Source of the DNA: Trema orientale
Lineage: Eukaryota; Streptophyta; Magnoliopsida; Rosales; Cannabaceae
DNA length: 64,000 bases
NCBI GenBank assembly: GCA_002914845.1
Contig: JXTC01000164.1
Location: 567,404-631,403, forward strand
Reading direction: 5' to 3'
Numbering within the stretch: position 1 is the first letter of the stretch; the number at the start of each line of letters is the position of its first letter. The notes beneath the pieces were generated by a model. It was not told the origin of the DNA and did no database searches. It worked only from the letters and a program-made list of their open reading frames with translations. The translations under genes were made by a program, and so were the position numbers. This document shows, piece after piece, positions 11,462-23,741 of the stretch.

Positions 11462-11954
11462 AAAGGGTCAAGGGTATATGTGCGTAGCAATCCTCTTAGT
11501 ACTTATTTGGTTCTAAATTGGGTATATTGTAAATATTTTGCATGATGTATGCTTTGATTCAAGTAGTAATTACGTTTTACAATATTTATCTACATACGCT
11601 ATTGTATATAGAGTGTAGTTTCGATAAATAATTATTACAAGATCATAAATATTTATAGATTCCTCGATTTCTCAAATGATAATTATGTGTGCGTATACTA
11701 TGGCTGAAAGTACTTGATAGATACATTTCATCCTCTCATTTATATATGACGCAAAATTTATGATTCTCCTTTCTATATGATCTGATCCTCGTGATTTGTA
11801 CTTTTGGGAGTAGAATTACAGGGACAGAAAACCAGAAAAACATTTGCACACAAGTAATTTATAGTTCTAATATAGCGAATTGGAGAGAAGCAAATCAGAA
11901 ACAGTACTGTTAATTTCTCTGTTAATTCCACAGTATAAAGTCAAATAGAAGCAG
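11462..11954. repeat. Segmental duplication, copy B (left part)
   Basis: Matches 8397-8884 of copy A up to AGAAGCAG, where the large LTR retrotransposon is inserted. The matching sequence continues after that element at 26264. Homology runs right to the edge of the N-gap. Confidence 0.9.
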
Positions 11955-14900
11955 TGTTGGTTGGGATTTGCAACTATAAATTCACAAACTCCTGTGTAAG
12001 TACACACGGTTACAAATAGTATAGATTTAGGAGTTAAGAGTGTTGAACCAACGAGAATTGATTACTAAATCTAAGCTAAATATTAAAATTAGTCAATCAT
12101 AACTTTATCCAAACAACCGAAATATTGATTTTAGAGAAATAAAACAAAGCAACTAAACTAGCATGCAAAATGATAAGAGATAAATCCATAAGAAAAATGT
12201 CTAGGTTTACTTGTCACGACCCAAACCCCAGGCCAGTGGCAGAAATTCACAAGTGGAAATTCATAATTTGTTTTAAAAAATTTTAGAAAGTGCAATTCTT
12301 TATAAAAACGACAACTAGTTTAAAAACGACAGCTTCTGTAAAAGTTTACAAAAATAGTTCAAATTATAAATTCCCACAGTTTGTGATCACCACTAGACAT
12401 AGACTGTTAATAATAGTAATAAAACATACATATGTATCACCACTGTCATCACAAGTAGGCATAATAGATAATACAGGCTAAATCCAAAGTATGAGCCTTA
12501 AATATTATTACAATTCTAAAATGAGTTACTAAGTAGTTACCAACTACTAAACTAGTAATAATCTTCCAATTCTAATCACTCCACTCCGGAGTTACCCAAG
12601 TCACACTGTACACCACCTGAGAGGGGAAAAGTTAAGGGGGTCAGCATTCACATGCTCAGCAGGAATCCAATTACCTTTTTAGTATGAATACAACTTTTCA
12701 AACCTGCATAGTTAGTACCTTTCCAAAATCTATATATAAAACAAGTTTACAAAATAATCAAGATCAAGAATAATCATGTATTCAAAATCAAAACCAAAAT
12801 CATAATCATGTTGTACATATCATAAATCAACTAAATACAAGTATATGTATGAGCTCCCATCATCTCATCACGGTCCTGTAATACCTCTTGAACAGAGGTA
12901 CCCAGCATCCTGACACTACCTGGAGGTGTGTCAGCAAATCCTGCGCAGGGGGCCTAGATCTCTCACCTAGCGCTGCAACAACTCGCCAGTGATCTAAATA
13001 CCATAATGCTAAAATAGAACTCAAGTGTGTGATCCTATGGTAGGTACAACATATCATAGAGTGTGTAATAACTACGCATCAAGTATATCAAGAAATCATG
13101 CTTTAAAACTCGTTTGGTATTATTATGGGATTTAAAGAAAATCTGGCAGCATAACAGCTGTATTTTCCTAAAACCAAATTTTTAAACCTGGATAAAAATT
13201 ATATAAACTAATTCAAGAACAATCCAATATATCTCAACAGTTCACAAATTTATCAAACTATTCAAATCCATAAAAATCGATATTTTCAAGAAATAGGTCA
13301 TAGTGCACATTTTTAAATCAAAATAAGTATAAAAATTAGTAATTGAACTCCTACCTCGCCTTGATAGCTAGGCTAAACTATCGGCGCCCGTAAATTCTCC
13401 CGTTGGTCACCCGGTTGCTAGGAGGGTCATTTCAGGATCCCATGAGCTCACTTTTGAGGGGTGACTTTCCAAACGAAGTCTCAAATTGCGAAACAAAGGT
13501 CACTACTGAATTCAGAGTACTCAAAAACGTTGGGTTAGACATATAATTGGATTAATTTTGGCCTCGGGCCTGTGGCACACAAATCGAGGAGAAATCCCGA
13601 GCATCGCGTCTCGAATTTCATGCCAACTCAAAACATATTGATGTTTTATATCAAAACTCGTCTCTTGATCTTACTTAATCTATTTCCGAAGTCCAATTTC
13701 AGTTTCGAGACCTCTAGCTCAAGTTTGGACTTAATTAGAAACTAATTAGAAAAGTTATAAAAATACCATTTTTTAAAAATATTTAGATAAACACCATAAA
13801 TTTCATATCAGTTTTTCTTCCGATCCGTTAATCCATTTTCCACAAATCTATCAGCCATTCTTCTATCGTAAACCATATTTTCATCCGTCAAAGTTTCATG
13901 TACAATGGATTAACATAACAAAAGTAATTAGACAAATACCATTTTTCGTGACGAAAATGCCATAAACACTTTTAAACGCTCACCAGAGCTTCTTGGCTAG
14001 AAGTTGATGGTGGTGAAGGGTGAACCCGGGTAGGAGGAAGCTTAAGCTTCAATTTGATAGTGGTGGATAGTGGCCAAAGTGGCCGGAATGGCAAAAAACC
14101 TCCGCGAAACACCTTGAGTTTGCGGGCTCCTCCACGCGGCTAGGCGGGGTGACGACGGGCAGCTACTGGCGGCGAAGCTGCATCTAGTCGTAGGGGAGGT
14201 ACGCCGGCCGGAGTCCGGGCTTGGGTCGTCACCGGTGGCCAGCGGGGGAGGTGCAAAGGAAGAAGGTCAAAAATGAAGGAGAAGAAAAAGAAGAAGAAGA
14301 AGAAGAAGAAGAAGAGAGGGGGAGAGAGAGAGAACGTGAAAAAGGGGGAGAGTTAGAGATTTAGGGACCATTTGGAGTTTTTGTGACATGTGTCACTTAA
14401 TAGGCTGATGACCCAACTTCTCAAAATTACACTTTAACCCCAATTTTTGAATTTTCATTTCAATTTGGTCCTTAAAAATTCAAATTTGACCCCAAACTCA
14501 AATATTCTTCTACTTTGATCCTTGCTTTAAATTAAATTAAATTTCAGTCATTTTGTTTTCAATTTATGAAAAGACCGTCATACCCTTAATAAAATCAAGG
14601 TTTTAACATTGCTAATTCCCCAACCATTCTCTTGTCATGCTATTTCTTTCTTAAATTAATTAATCCACTAGGGTTGTCAACCGAATATTCGAATGTATTC
14701 ACAGACTCTTTTCTAAGACATAAGTGAAAATACCTAGACAAGCTAATATATTACTCCTAACATAAATTGACTAGATTCATTAAGTTTAGTAATTCTCAAA
14801 GAGATTATACAAGTCATATAGGTATATTCCTATCTAATACAAACTTACCCCAAACTAGGTAATCTTATGTTGTTTTACCTAAGTACAAATTTCTAATCTA

Positions 14901-15971
14901 TTTTCCAAGAAGAAATTTCACTCAGCAATCCATTTAATGATCAATTAAATAGAAATAATAAACATAAGGTAAAGCAAATAACTCAACAAGGGAGTTGATT
15001 AATAAAAGAGGATAAAAATAAACAAACACAAGTTACTAGGTTGGTTCATATAGTAAAACTAGACAAGAAATATTTAATTCATAATATAAATTAAGAACAA
15101 TAGCATTTTAATACAATGAATTCAAGAAATACAAAATATCAAAGAGAAAAGAGTTTTAGAGTTCCTCCTCTTTGAAGAGCTTGAAAGTGTCAATGGAAAT
15201 TATTAATCTCCTCCTCTAAACTTAATTCTTGCTCTCTTGAATCCTCCCTCTAAGATTTTCTCTCAATTATACTACTCTCTAAATAAGCCAAATGCAAAGA
15301 AAAACTCATAAGAAAATAAATAAAAGATGGTACGAACAAAGGGTAATGTTGATGTTGTGGAGGAGATCAAGAAATAGAGGATTAGAGCATATCTTAATCT
15401 TCATCTTCCTCTTCTTCTTCTCCTACTATAGCTACCTCCACATCTTTTTCTCTATCCCAACATGTCTCTTTCAACTTCAAAGATAAGATTTTAAAAAGGT
15501 GGCTCTCGTAAACTTAAGACAAGTTGAATCTGGACCCTTGGATCATCAAAAAGTTAATCTCGGCCATTAATTATTGACCCAGGATGCAGAGGGTAGCGCC
15601 GCGGTGCTATTTTTGGTGCTGCAGCATCAAAACATCCTAAGAGTTAGTGTCTAGTGCCACTTTTCCACTCGTTTGGTGTCGCGGCTTTCCAAATGCGCCA
15701 TTTCTTTGTTTTAGCTCCGATTTGCCTCATTTTTGTTGCGTTACGACCATATCAGATTCAACTTCTATCCTAAAAGTTTGAAAAACTCATTTGTGAGGCA
15801 TAAATTCTCCTTAATTCATATCTCACACTTTTGTTTTATTCTCTTATATATACAAACACACAAAACATCAAAACAACAAGAAAAATACTTGAAATAACTT
15901 AATATAAACAAGAACATAGCAAAATTTAAGGTAAATTAGTACAAGATAACTCCAATTTTATGGAGTTAACA
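11955..15971 (-). repeat. 3' LTR of the LARD-like element (interrupted)
   Basis: On the plus strand this LTR reads TGTTGGTTGGG... to ...GGAGTTAACA. It aligns with 18176-26263 except that it holds a 2,397-bp solo LTR at 12212-14608. Without that insertion and one target copy it is about 1,615 bp, against about 1,621 bp for the other LTR. It has no gene of its own; short ORFs in it are chance. Confidence 0.87.
12212..14608 (-). mobile_element. Solo LTR (Gypsy-like) inserted in the 3' LTR
   Basis: The insertion begins TGTCACGACCCAAACCCC and ends GGTTTTAACA. It is flanked by TTACT (12207-12211) and TTGCT (14609-14613), a 5-bp target duplication with one change. The uninterrupted LTR at 18422 shows the empty site with a single TTACT. 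Read on the minus strand it runs TGTTAAAACC... to ...GGGTCGTGACA. It contains a CT-rich tract near 14270-14350 followed by a GC-rich segment, like the solo LTR at 48179. No internal retrotransposon region is present, so the element was reduced by LTR-LTR recombination. Confidence 0.85.
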
Positions 15972-15987
15972 TACCCCCAAACTTAAG
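15972..15987 (-). other. Polypurine tract of the LARD-like element
   Basis: On the minus strand CTTAAGTTTGGGGGTA directly precedes the 3' LTR start TGTTAACTCC. This is the expected position and composition of a plus-strand priming tract and confirms minus-strand orientation. Confidence 0.8.
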
Positions 15988-18151
15988 ATTTTGCTAGTCC
16001 TCGAGTGAAAGAAAAAGAAAAATATATAAAAACACATAAGAGGTAATGAACTGTCACTGATGATTTCTAATTGGTTCCTCAATATTCACATAATAATATA
16101 ACTTAAAGAAAAGTGCAAATATTGGCTAAGTATTAAGAATAACTCAAGAGCAAGCTCCACCTTAGATCGAATTTCCCATGTGTATATGTGTAAATATCAT
16201 TCTCCTATCATTGTGTGAAATCCGAATAAGTTTATCCAAACATATATTAAGCACAAAATCTAAAAAGTAACAATCAAGTTCCATAAGTTTGCTTTTAAAA
16301 TCCATCTCCACTAATGTAGATAAACACAACACCAAGAATCAAAATATTTTCATTAAGGTTGTAATGTTGGCTTAGGTGAAGGTATGATGATTTAGGTAAA
16401 GTGAACTCAAATCACCTTTAAGCACATTAACGCTAGGACTCATGTAGAGCTATTCTTTCACACACCAAGCAATACACCACTAACTCATAATTTTCTTTCT
16501 TCTATCAATACTTGGCCCAATATTTATTTCATTTTTTTGTTTGTTTTTGTTGAGTTGCACACCGCCAAACTTGGTTTTTTTCAATTTCACTCTACCCATC
16601 CTCCCATAATATAGCATAGCTCAAAATACTTCAATAAAAATAATCAATATGCTGAAGGGGTAAAGGTTGAATGATATTATTTTAGGTTAAGCTAATGTGT
16701 ATGTGGTTGAAAAAGAAAAGGCTTTACAAGGCTCAGAATGGGTGTACTAGGGATAAAATATATCATGGTTAGTTTGAAAGGCTCAAACAGTCCAAGATTG
16801 CCTAAATCCTTTCCTCGGTGAATTGCTATCTAAGATTTCACCTCAATAGATTATCAAGAAAATTCTAGCACTTGTGAGATATCAAAATGTCATATTTACA
16901 TAAACATTCTCTAGATTCACACACAAATTAAAGATCAAGATATTATGCTCAAATATAAATTTTCATAATCAAAATGGAACTAATACAAGAATAATACATA
17001 GGACTAAGCAAATATCTACATGTTTCAATAAGTTATGCACCAATTCACCCAAGGTTCATATCATTATAACATGGTAATCATCAAATAAAGTACAAAATAC
17101 TTCTAATTATTCAAATATAAAATCACACAACTAAGAAAATAAACACACAATAACTAAACACTAGCACAGTCTAACAATGTTTACTCCCTCTCCCAAACTT
17201 AGCATGTAAAATATAAGAAAATTAAGGAACAAAAGAATGAATTTAGGGATATTTCTCTTATTGGCACAGAGCCATGAAGCTTGATCTCCTTGAAATGGCA
17301 TCAACTCCTTGGATTGCAAAAACTAAGAACATGGAAAAATAACACATGAACATGAAAAAGTAAACATTTGGGTTACCTCCCAAGAAGCATTTGAGTTATT
17401 ATCTTCGGTTTGACACAAGTGAATGCTCATCAAAGAGAGGTTGTCGCCCATAAAGTGTGGCATACACCACCACAAATAGCTCTTTATTGCAATGGTCCTC
17501 AAGCTTGACCGGGTGTAGACAACGATCGCTCATAAATCCAAAGTAGCTTGATTTCAAATGATCAGCTTCAAAGAGAAACTTTATCTTCGGTTCAAGCTTG
17601 TAGAGAGTGTAGTGTTGAGATGGTGACTCTAATGGCCAACAAAACTCCGTTGGTGGTATGCATGTATAGACCAATGATGCGGCCAAATCATTGGTCTCTT
17701 AGACTTCCTCAACCACCAACAGTCTTGTGGTTGTTCTTCTTCAAGTTCTCTTGAAGACTCTTCAAAATAAAAATATCCCAAATCAAACTTTGCCATGTCC
17801 TCCATAATTTGATAAACTTCATCTTCGGGTCTCTCTTTATAAATTAGAAAGCCATATCTATCTTCAACTTAACTCCTACTTATAAGATTCAAACCTTTCA
17901 TAAACAGTTGGAGTTGGTATTACTTGGGCAATTCGTAGTCGAGTTTTTTACTAAGCCTTATCTTGAATCTCTCCCAAGCTATGTGTAAAGGTTCCAAGCC
18001 ATATTGGAAAAATGTTGTGAAGCTTTGGTGCAATCTTACTTTAGCTAGCATAATGAATCTTACAAATAAAAACAAAATAAGTTAAAAAAAAGTTTGAAGT
18101 AAAATTAGAGAATTGATTGGTATTAATATTAATAAAGCAATAGTATTTCAA

Positions 18152-18169
18152 TCCCCGGTAATGGTGCCA
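18152..18169 (-). other. Primer-binding site of the LARD-like element
   Basis: On the minus strand TGGCACCATTACCGGGGA lies six bases inside the 5' LTR end. It differs by a few bases from the TGGCGCCGTTGCCGGGGA site common in plant LTR retrotransposons. Confidence 0.85.
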
Positions 18170-20700
18170 AAAACTTGTTGGTTAGAATGTACAACTATAA
18201 ATTCACACACTCCTGTGCAAGTTTACACGGATAAGTAATATAGATTTAGGAGTTAAGAGTATCAAACCCATAAGGATTGATTACTAAATCTAAGCTAAGT
18301 ACTAAAATTGGTCAATCTTAACTTTATTCAAGCAACTGAAATATAAATTTTAGAGAAATAAAATAAAGTAACTAAACAAGCATGCAAAATGAATAAAAGA
18401 TAAATCAATAAGAAAAATATTTAGGTTTACTAATTCCCCAATCATTCTTTTGTCATGCTATTTCTCTCTTAAATTAATTAATTCACTAGAGTTGTCAATC
18501 GAGAATTCAAATGTATTCATAAACTCTTTTCCAAAACATAAGTGAAAACACTTAGACAAGCTAATATATTACTCCTAACATAAATTGACTAGATTCATTA
18601 AGTTTAGTAATTCTCAAAGAGGTTACACAAATCACCTAGATATATTCCTATCCTATGCAAAATTACCCCAAACTAGGTAATCTTATGTTGTTTTACCTAA
18701 GCCCAAATTTCTAATCCCTTTTCCAAGCTCATAGAAAATTCACTCAACAATCTATTTAGTGATTAATTAAATAGAAGCAATAAGCACAAGGTAAAATAAA
18801 TAACTCAACAATAGATTTAATTAATAAAAGAGGAGAAAAATAAACAAAAGATTGGTTCATATAGTAAAACTAGATAAGAAATATTTAGTTCATAATATAA
18901 ATTGAGAATAATAGCATTTTAATACAATAAATTCAAGAAATACAAAATATCAAAGAGAAAAAGAGTTTTAGAGTTCCCCCTCTTTGAAGAGCTTGAAGGT
19001 GTCAATGGAAGTTGTCAATTTCCTCCTCTAAACTTAGTTCTTGCTTTCTTGAATCCTTTCTCTAGGATTTTCTCTCAATTATACTACTCTCTAAATTAGG
19101 AAATACAAAGAAAAACTCACAAAAAAATAAATAGAAGATAGTATAAACAAAGGGTAGTATTGATGCTGTGGAGAAAATCAAAAAATAGAGGATTGGAGCA
19201 TATCTTCATCTTCATCTTCCTCTTCTTCTTCTCTTTCCATGGCTGCCTCCATCTCTTTCTCTCTATCCCGATATGCCTCTTTCAACCTTAAAAAAAGTAT
19301 TTTAAAGAGGTAGCTTTTGCAAACTTAAGGCAGGCCGAATCTGTTCCCTTAGATCGTCAAAAAGTTAATCTCGGCCGTCAATTATTAAATCAGGACACAG
19401 GAGGTGGCGCCGCGGTGCTATTTTTAGTCACTACAAGAAAAATCGCTTTTAGAGACGATATTTTCTGAGGCGGAATTAATTTCGTCTCTAAAGTTCGTGT
19501 TTAGAGACGAAATATTAGTCTCTCTAAAATTTTTGTCATTTTTTTACAATTTGGTCAAATTTTTTTTAGAAACGAAATTGTTTCGTCTCTAAATGCTTAT
19601 TTCAGAGACGAAACAATTGTTTTATCTCCAATAATTTTGGCCGGAAGCTTTAATGTAACTAATATTTTAGAGGGAATCTCTTACACATTTAGATGTAAAG
19701 TGTTTTTGTCTCTAAAGGATACTTTTCGTCTCTAAAGTTTCTCAAAGACCACATTTAGAGACAAAATGAGGTTCATTTCTAAAAGTGATTATGCATTTTG
19801 AGAATGAATTTTGGTGAGAAAATAAGCGGAAAAATAGACAAAATTATTTGTAAAATTAACTGTTTTAGTTTATCCTTATCATAACAAATGACCATAAAAG
19901 TCCACCAACGAAATTTCTTTTTTTTTTTTAAAAAACGACATATAGATTAAAATGAAATCTAAATTTAAAACGACATATAAATTCTTAACAAAAAAGATAT
20001 GTAATATAGGACTTCTATTTTTATCTCATTATTAATAATTTATAGAATTTTTTTTCCCCTTTTGTGAATTAATTTGAAAGATTTGTCAAAAAATAATTCA
20101 ATCTTTCTATTGGAAAATCTCTTTAGAAGTTGGGATAAGAAAAATAATTAAGGCTACCATTATTATATCTCAATATCAACCTCAATATCAATACGACTTC
20201 ATGCTTATCTTAGTAAAATCTCCTCTTTGATATTAAAAAGAAAATAACAATAATTCAATCTTTATTTTGAACGTTTTCTGTTTTATGTGAAATATATGAT
20301 AAAATCATTCTAAGAAAATAATAATATCATAAAAGGTTAAAAAAAATAAAGAAAAAACAATAGTGCCTGAAATACTACTACTGCTAAAAATTTCAAAATT
20401 TTTGAAGAACCAATTTTCTATTTCTATCAAAATCTTTTCCTTCCAAAATCTTAGTCTCACTTTTTTTTTAAGGGAAAAAAAATTCTATATTCTTACTTAC
20501 TCGAAAACGAAAAAAAAAAAAGATAATAATCATATGCTAACCTTTATTCTATATGTATTATATCCTTGGAAAAAAAAGACAAAACAAAAACAAAAACAAA
20601 AACAAAAAAATTATATAGAGCGGGAGAGAGGAAATATTTTCCCGCAAAAAGTTTACCTCCACAGCGCCACTACTCTCTGCTTAAGAATCAATTGCGAAAA

Positions 20701-20940
20701 ATGTTCTCTAACTCCTCCAGTCTCTCATCTACTACCAAAATCAGCGACAAGAAGTACTTCCAAACTCCTTCCTCATCGGTTTCTCAGTCTCTTGCACCCT
20801 TTATCCCACCAACCCTTGTATGTTCTTTTCTCTGCTTCGTCGGTTGTTTATCTCTGCCGTTTTCTTGCCGTGCTGCACAACCCGGCCACCGTCCCCCTCC
20901 CTCACAATCCAACCCGCCTCCTGGACCGCCTCGGATATCA
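20701..20940 (+). pseudogene. Unidentified captured first exon
   Basis: An open reading from ATG at 20701 (MFSNSSSLSSTTKISDKKYF...) runs about 80 residues to a good donor, ATATCAG|GTACGT. It is rich in Ser and Thr, has a hydrophobic stretch (LVCSFLCFVGCLSLPFSC), then a Pro-rich tail, like a signal-anchor N terminus. It is richer in GC than the rest of the transposon, as expected for a captured host exon. I do not recognise the gene. It could be the first exon of a chimeric transcript running into the GCR1 exons. Confidence 0.4.
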
Positions 20941-21978
20941 GGTACGTAACCTACGTTTTTCTTTTTGGGAGTATTTTAGTGTTTCCTTACTTAAATATTT
21001 GAAATTGAGGATGAAAAAAAATGGGTTTTGTTGACTTGGGTTTCAAATTTAAGGTGCAGAATTGATTAGCTGAAAGATGAATTATAGTCTCAGTTTTAGT
21101 TCTGTTTAAGGATTGTGCTCTTAATTTAAACTGGGTTTGTTTTTAAACACTGATTACATTAGAAAATTGAAATGTACTATGGTTAGTACTACTCATTGCA
21201 ATATAACATTTGGACTCTTACTGATGTTTTGCTTCAATACAATTTTAATCATCTCCCAAAAAAAATTAAAGGAAAGTAAATTTATAAAGATTTGCTTCAT
21301 TTTATATTAGAACCCCTTTTAGCTACTCATTTGTGCACTAGCTGCATCGTATGTTAGTACTTCTTTGATAATCGAAAAAATCTAGGTGTGTGTGTTTTTT
21401 TCTTCAAAGTTTTAAAACTGAATTTCGTAGTGTTTTCATTTGGTATCAGGATAATGCGAAACAAATTCCACTTAGCGGGTTTGTGTTCTTCTTTTTTGTT
21501 GTATAATAGTTTGGATGAAATGAAAAGTGTAATGCTGTTGTTTTTGAGCTTTGATTATGATTGGGTCCAACATGAAAATGAGGAAAAAAAAACAGGAACT
21601 TCCTTCTCTTTTGAGTTCTTAAAGTGCTAGATCTAACTCCTTAAGCCGATACTTAGAGTACTTCTATAGGGAATTTCTTGTTCTTGGAGTGGTAATTCAA
21701 GTTTAAAGTATTTGATTTGAAGTTTTGGACAAAATTGATAGCAAATAACAAAAAAAAGAAAAACCCAATACTTTTATTGCCCCTTATTCTTTTAGATGTT
21801 CTTTCAACCTTCAAATGCTGCCATTTTCTTTTATAACAAAAAATACCTACATGGGTGATATTGTGTTTTTTATGTTGAAGGATGTACATCAAAATGGTTC
21901 ATTTTCATTCGTTTGGAATGCTTTTAACTGATCAAGATTTAGGATATCTACTAATATGTTACTTTTTCTTGAATTCAG

Positions 21979-23266
21979 GATATGCTCTGCAGCTTCTTCA
22001 GCATGGTTGGGTATGCTTAAAGTGCAGTTGGGTACATCATGTGTGTACATGTTTGACATCTAATGTTAGATTTTTGGTGACTTGTAGTAACTCTGTTGTG
22101 CAGGGATCCCTTGAAAGGTTTTTTTTGTTATGCTCAGGGTTATAACACTCATTTCTTCTGTGTGACATCTTTTCTATGGACCACGACAATAGCCTTTACT
22201 CTTCACCGCACTGCTGTTAGGCACAAAACAGATGTTCAAGATTTGGAGGCCATATTTCACTTGTATGTTTGGGGTATGAGTCACGTGGTTGCCTAAAAAC
22301 TCATTATGGTTTTCGCTCCTATTATGAAGTATTAGCTTCTTTCTGCTGTTTTCTTTTCATCTGCAGCCTTCTCTAGCTTATATATAGACCTTTTTCAGTT
22401 ACCATAAGATTTTTCTTAGTTATGAAACTAATTTGAGTATTGACTTGCTGTTTGCAGGTACTTCACTACTTATGACTGTCATACGCTCTTTTGGTAATAA
22501 CCACGGACACTTAGGTGCATGGTGTTCGACACAAACAAGCACTAGAAAGGCAAGTGCATAGCAGCTATTAGCTGGAACTAGGTGGACTCAAGTTTGTACT
22601 ATTTTCACTTTTGATTGAATTTATGAAATTATTTAGTTCTACAAGGAACTCCCTCAAGTCTTGAGTTAGCCGCTTGTATTGCTCTATATCTCAGTGCTTA
22701 TGTGTAGTAATATAATACTGGGTGGGTATAACATCTTTCAGTTGCTTATGCAAGTATGAATAACCATAATTATTGAGCATGTGATGTAAATGATAATGAT
22801 GCATGATCTATGCTAGACATAGATATTTAAAGCGACCCATCACGCAATACATTATATACCATTGGACTTGGTTTATGTTTTTGAAGATTTCAGAACTTCT
22901 TTAGACTTGTCATAACAATAATATGCATCAGCTTAGTTGGAGTTCATAAATTCTGATCTCTAATGATAGTTTTTAGAAGAGAAAATTATGTATTTACTAT
23001 GAGCCATGTCATGATTTTGGATGTTAAGAGATGCTTTTATTGGATAAGAAATGGAGAGTGGAGATAGAGACAGATATCTACATATTTTCAGCTGCATTTA
23101 TATTAAATCTCTGATGCAGCTACCTTCTTTCTATTTATTGTAATCTCATTTTCCTGCCTATTCTGCAGGTAATTCACTTCATAACGTTTTACTTACCAAT
23201 ATGGGGTGCAATTCTTTACAATGGTTTCACATATTTTCAAGTGATACGCATGTTAAACAATGCAAC
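21979..23266 (+). pseudogene. GCR1: Captured fragment of GCR1 (G-protein-coupled receptor-like), four exons
   Basis: Exons at 21979-22010, 22104-22273, 22458-22549 and 23169-about 23266 join in frame. They read DMLCSFFSMVG, then DPLKGFFCYAQGYNTHFFC, SFLWTTTIAFTLHRTAV, DLEAIFHLYVWG, then TVIRSFGNNHGHLGAWC, then FITFYLPIWGAILYNGFTYF. This closely matches the middle transmembrane helices of plant GCR1, a seven-helix protein proposed to work with the plant G-alpha subunit. Introns have consensus edges except for a GC donor at 22550. The N-terminal and C-terminal thirds are missing, and similarity stops after VIRMLNNA. The fragment lies inside the CACTA element, so it was captured from a genomic copy with introns. 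It cannot make a complete receptor. Confidence 0.88.
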
Positions 23267-23510
23267 TTGTACAATAAAGTGTGAAATATTGTAAAATATG
23301 TGTAGAATTAAATGGTAAGTTGGAGAATGGGAAATAATTGGGTAATGAGTTCCTTATCCAACTTCTGGCATGAGCATATGCTACTCTCTAGTTCACATCT
23401 GGTTTGGCCTTAAATCTCTAACTCTTATATTGAGTCTCTCTGGTTGAGTCGATTGAGCAGAATGACTCAGCCCTAAATCTCTATTTTCCTTTCATGGTTT
23501 AAAAATGCAG

Positions 23511-23561
23511 ACTTCAGAGAAGAAGTTATCGAACCCCATGAAGGAGATCAAGGTTGCCAAG
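23511..23561 (+). pseudogene. RPL11: Captured exon fragment of 60S ribosomal protein L11 (uL5)
   Basis: After an acceptor-like ATGCAG the sequence reads TSEKKLSNPMKEIKVAK, nearly identical to the N terminus of plant cytosolic ribosomal protein L11 (SEKKLSNPMREIKVQK in the family). The reading then ends in non-coding sequence with a stop a few codons later. Only about 17 residues are present, but the match is specific. It lies 245 bp downstream of the GCR1 fragment, on the same strand, inside the same CACTA element. Confidence 0.75.
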
Positions 23562-23700
23562 CATTGTAATTAAAGGTCGAATCAACGGAGAATGTGGTTT
23601 CATTTTGCTATTTTTCACACTTCGTTGTGGATTATTGAACATCCCTTTTTGAATTTCTAGTTTGATCTATTATTTTCTAAAGTTAATTTTTATAGTGCAG

Positions 23701-23741
23701 CCTAGCAGGCAAGGGGGTTCAATCTCAGAGTTCACTTCAAG
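23701..23741 (+). pseudogene. Exon-like segment inside the CACTA element
   Basis: Between GTGCAG and AAG|GTATCA is a 41-bp open segment, reading PSRQGGSISEFTS in one frame. The acceptor and donor are plausible. No gene is recognised, and it is too short to judge further. Confidence 0.25.

Larger units (their letters stand above)
15972..18175 (-). other. Interior of the LARD-like element
   Basis: This is 2.2 kb between the LTRs with no gag, protease, integrase or reverse transcriptase reading in any frame. It contains TTACCTCCCAAGAAGCATTT near 17375-17394, wording I know as recurrent in plant non-autonomous LTR elements. The only ORF of any size (17399-17686, minus strand, 95 residues) has no family I recognise. 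It may be chance or a residual gene fragment. Confidence 0.7.

Noticed and set aside
10416..11490. Open readings of 330-351 residues on both strands
   Set aside because: They consist almost entirely of unknown bases in the assembly gap.
20363..21034. 223-residue plus-strand reading in the CACTA element
   Set aside because: It runs through AT-rich non-coding sequence, a different frame of the candidate exon, and past a good donor site. Its composition is not protein-like.
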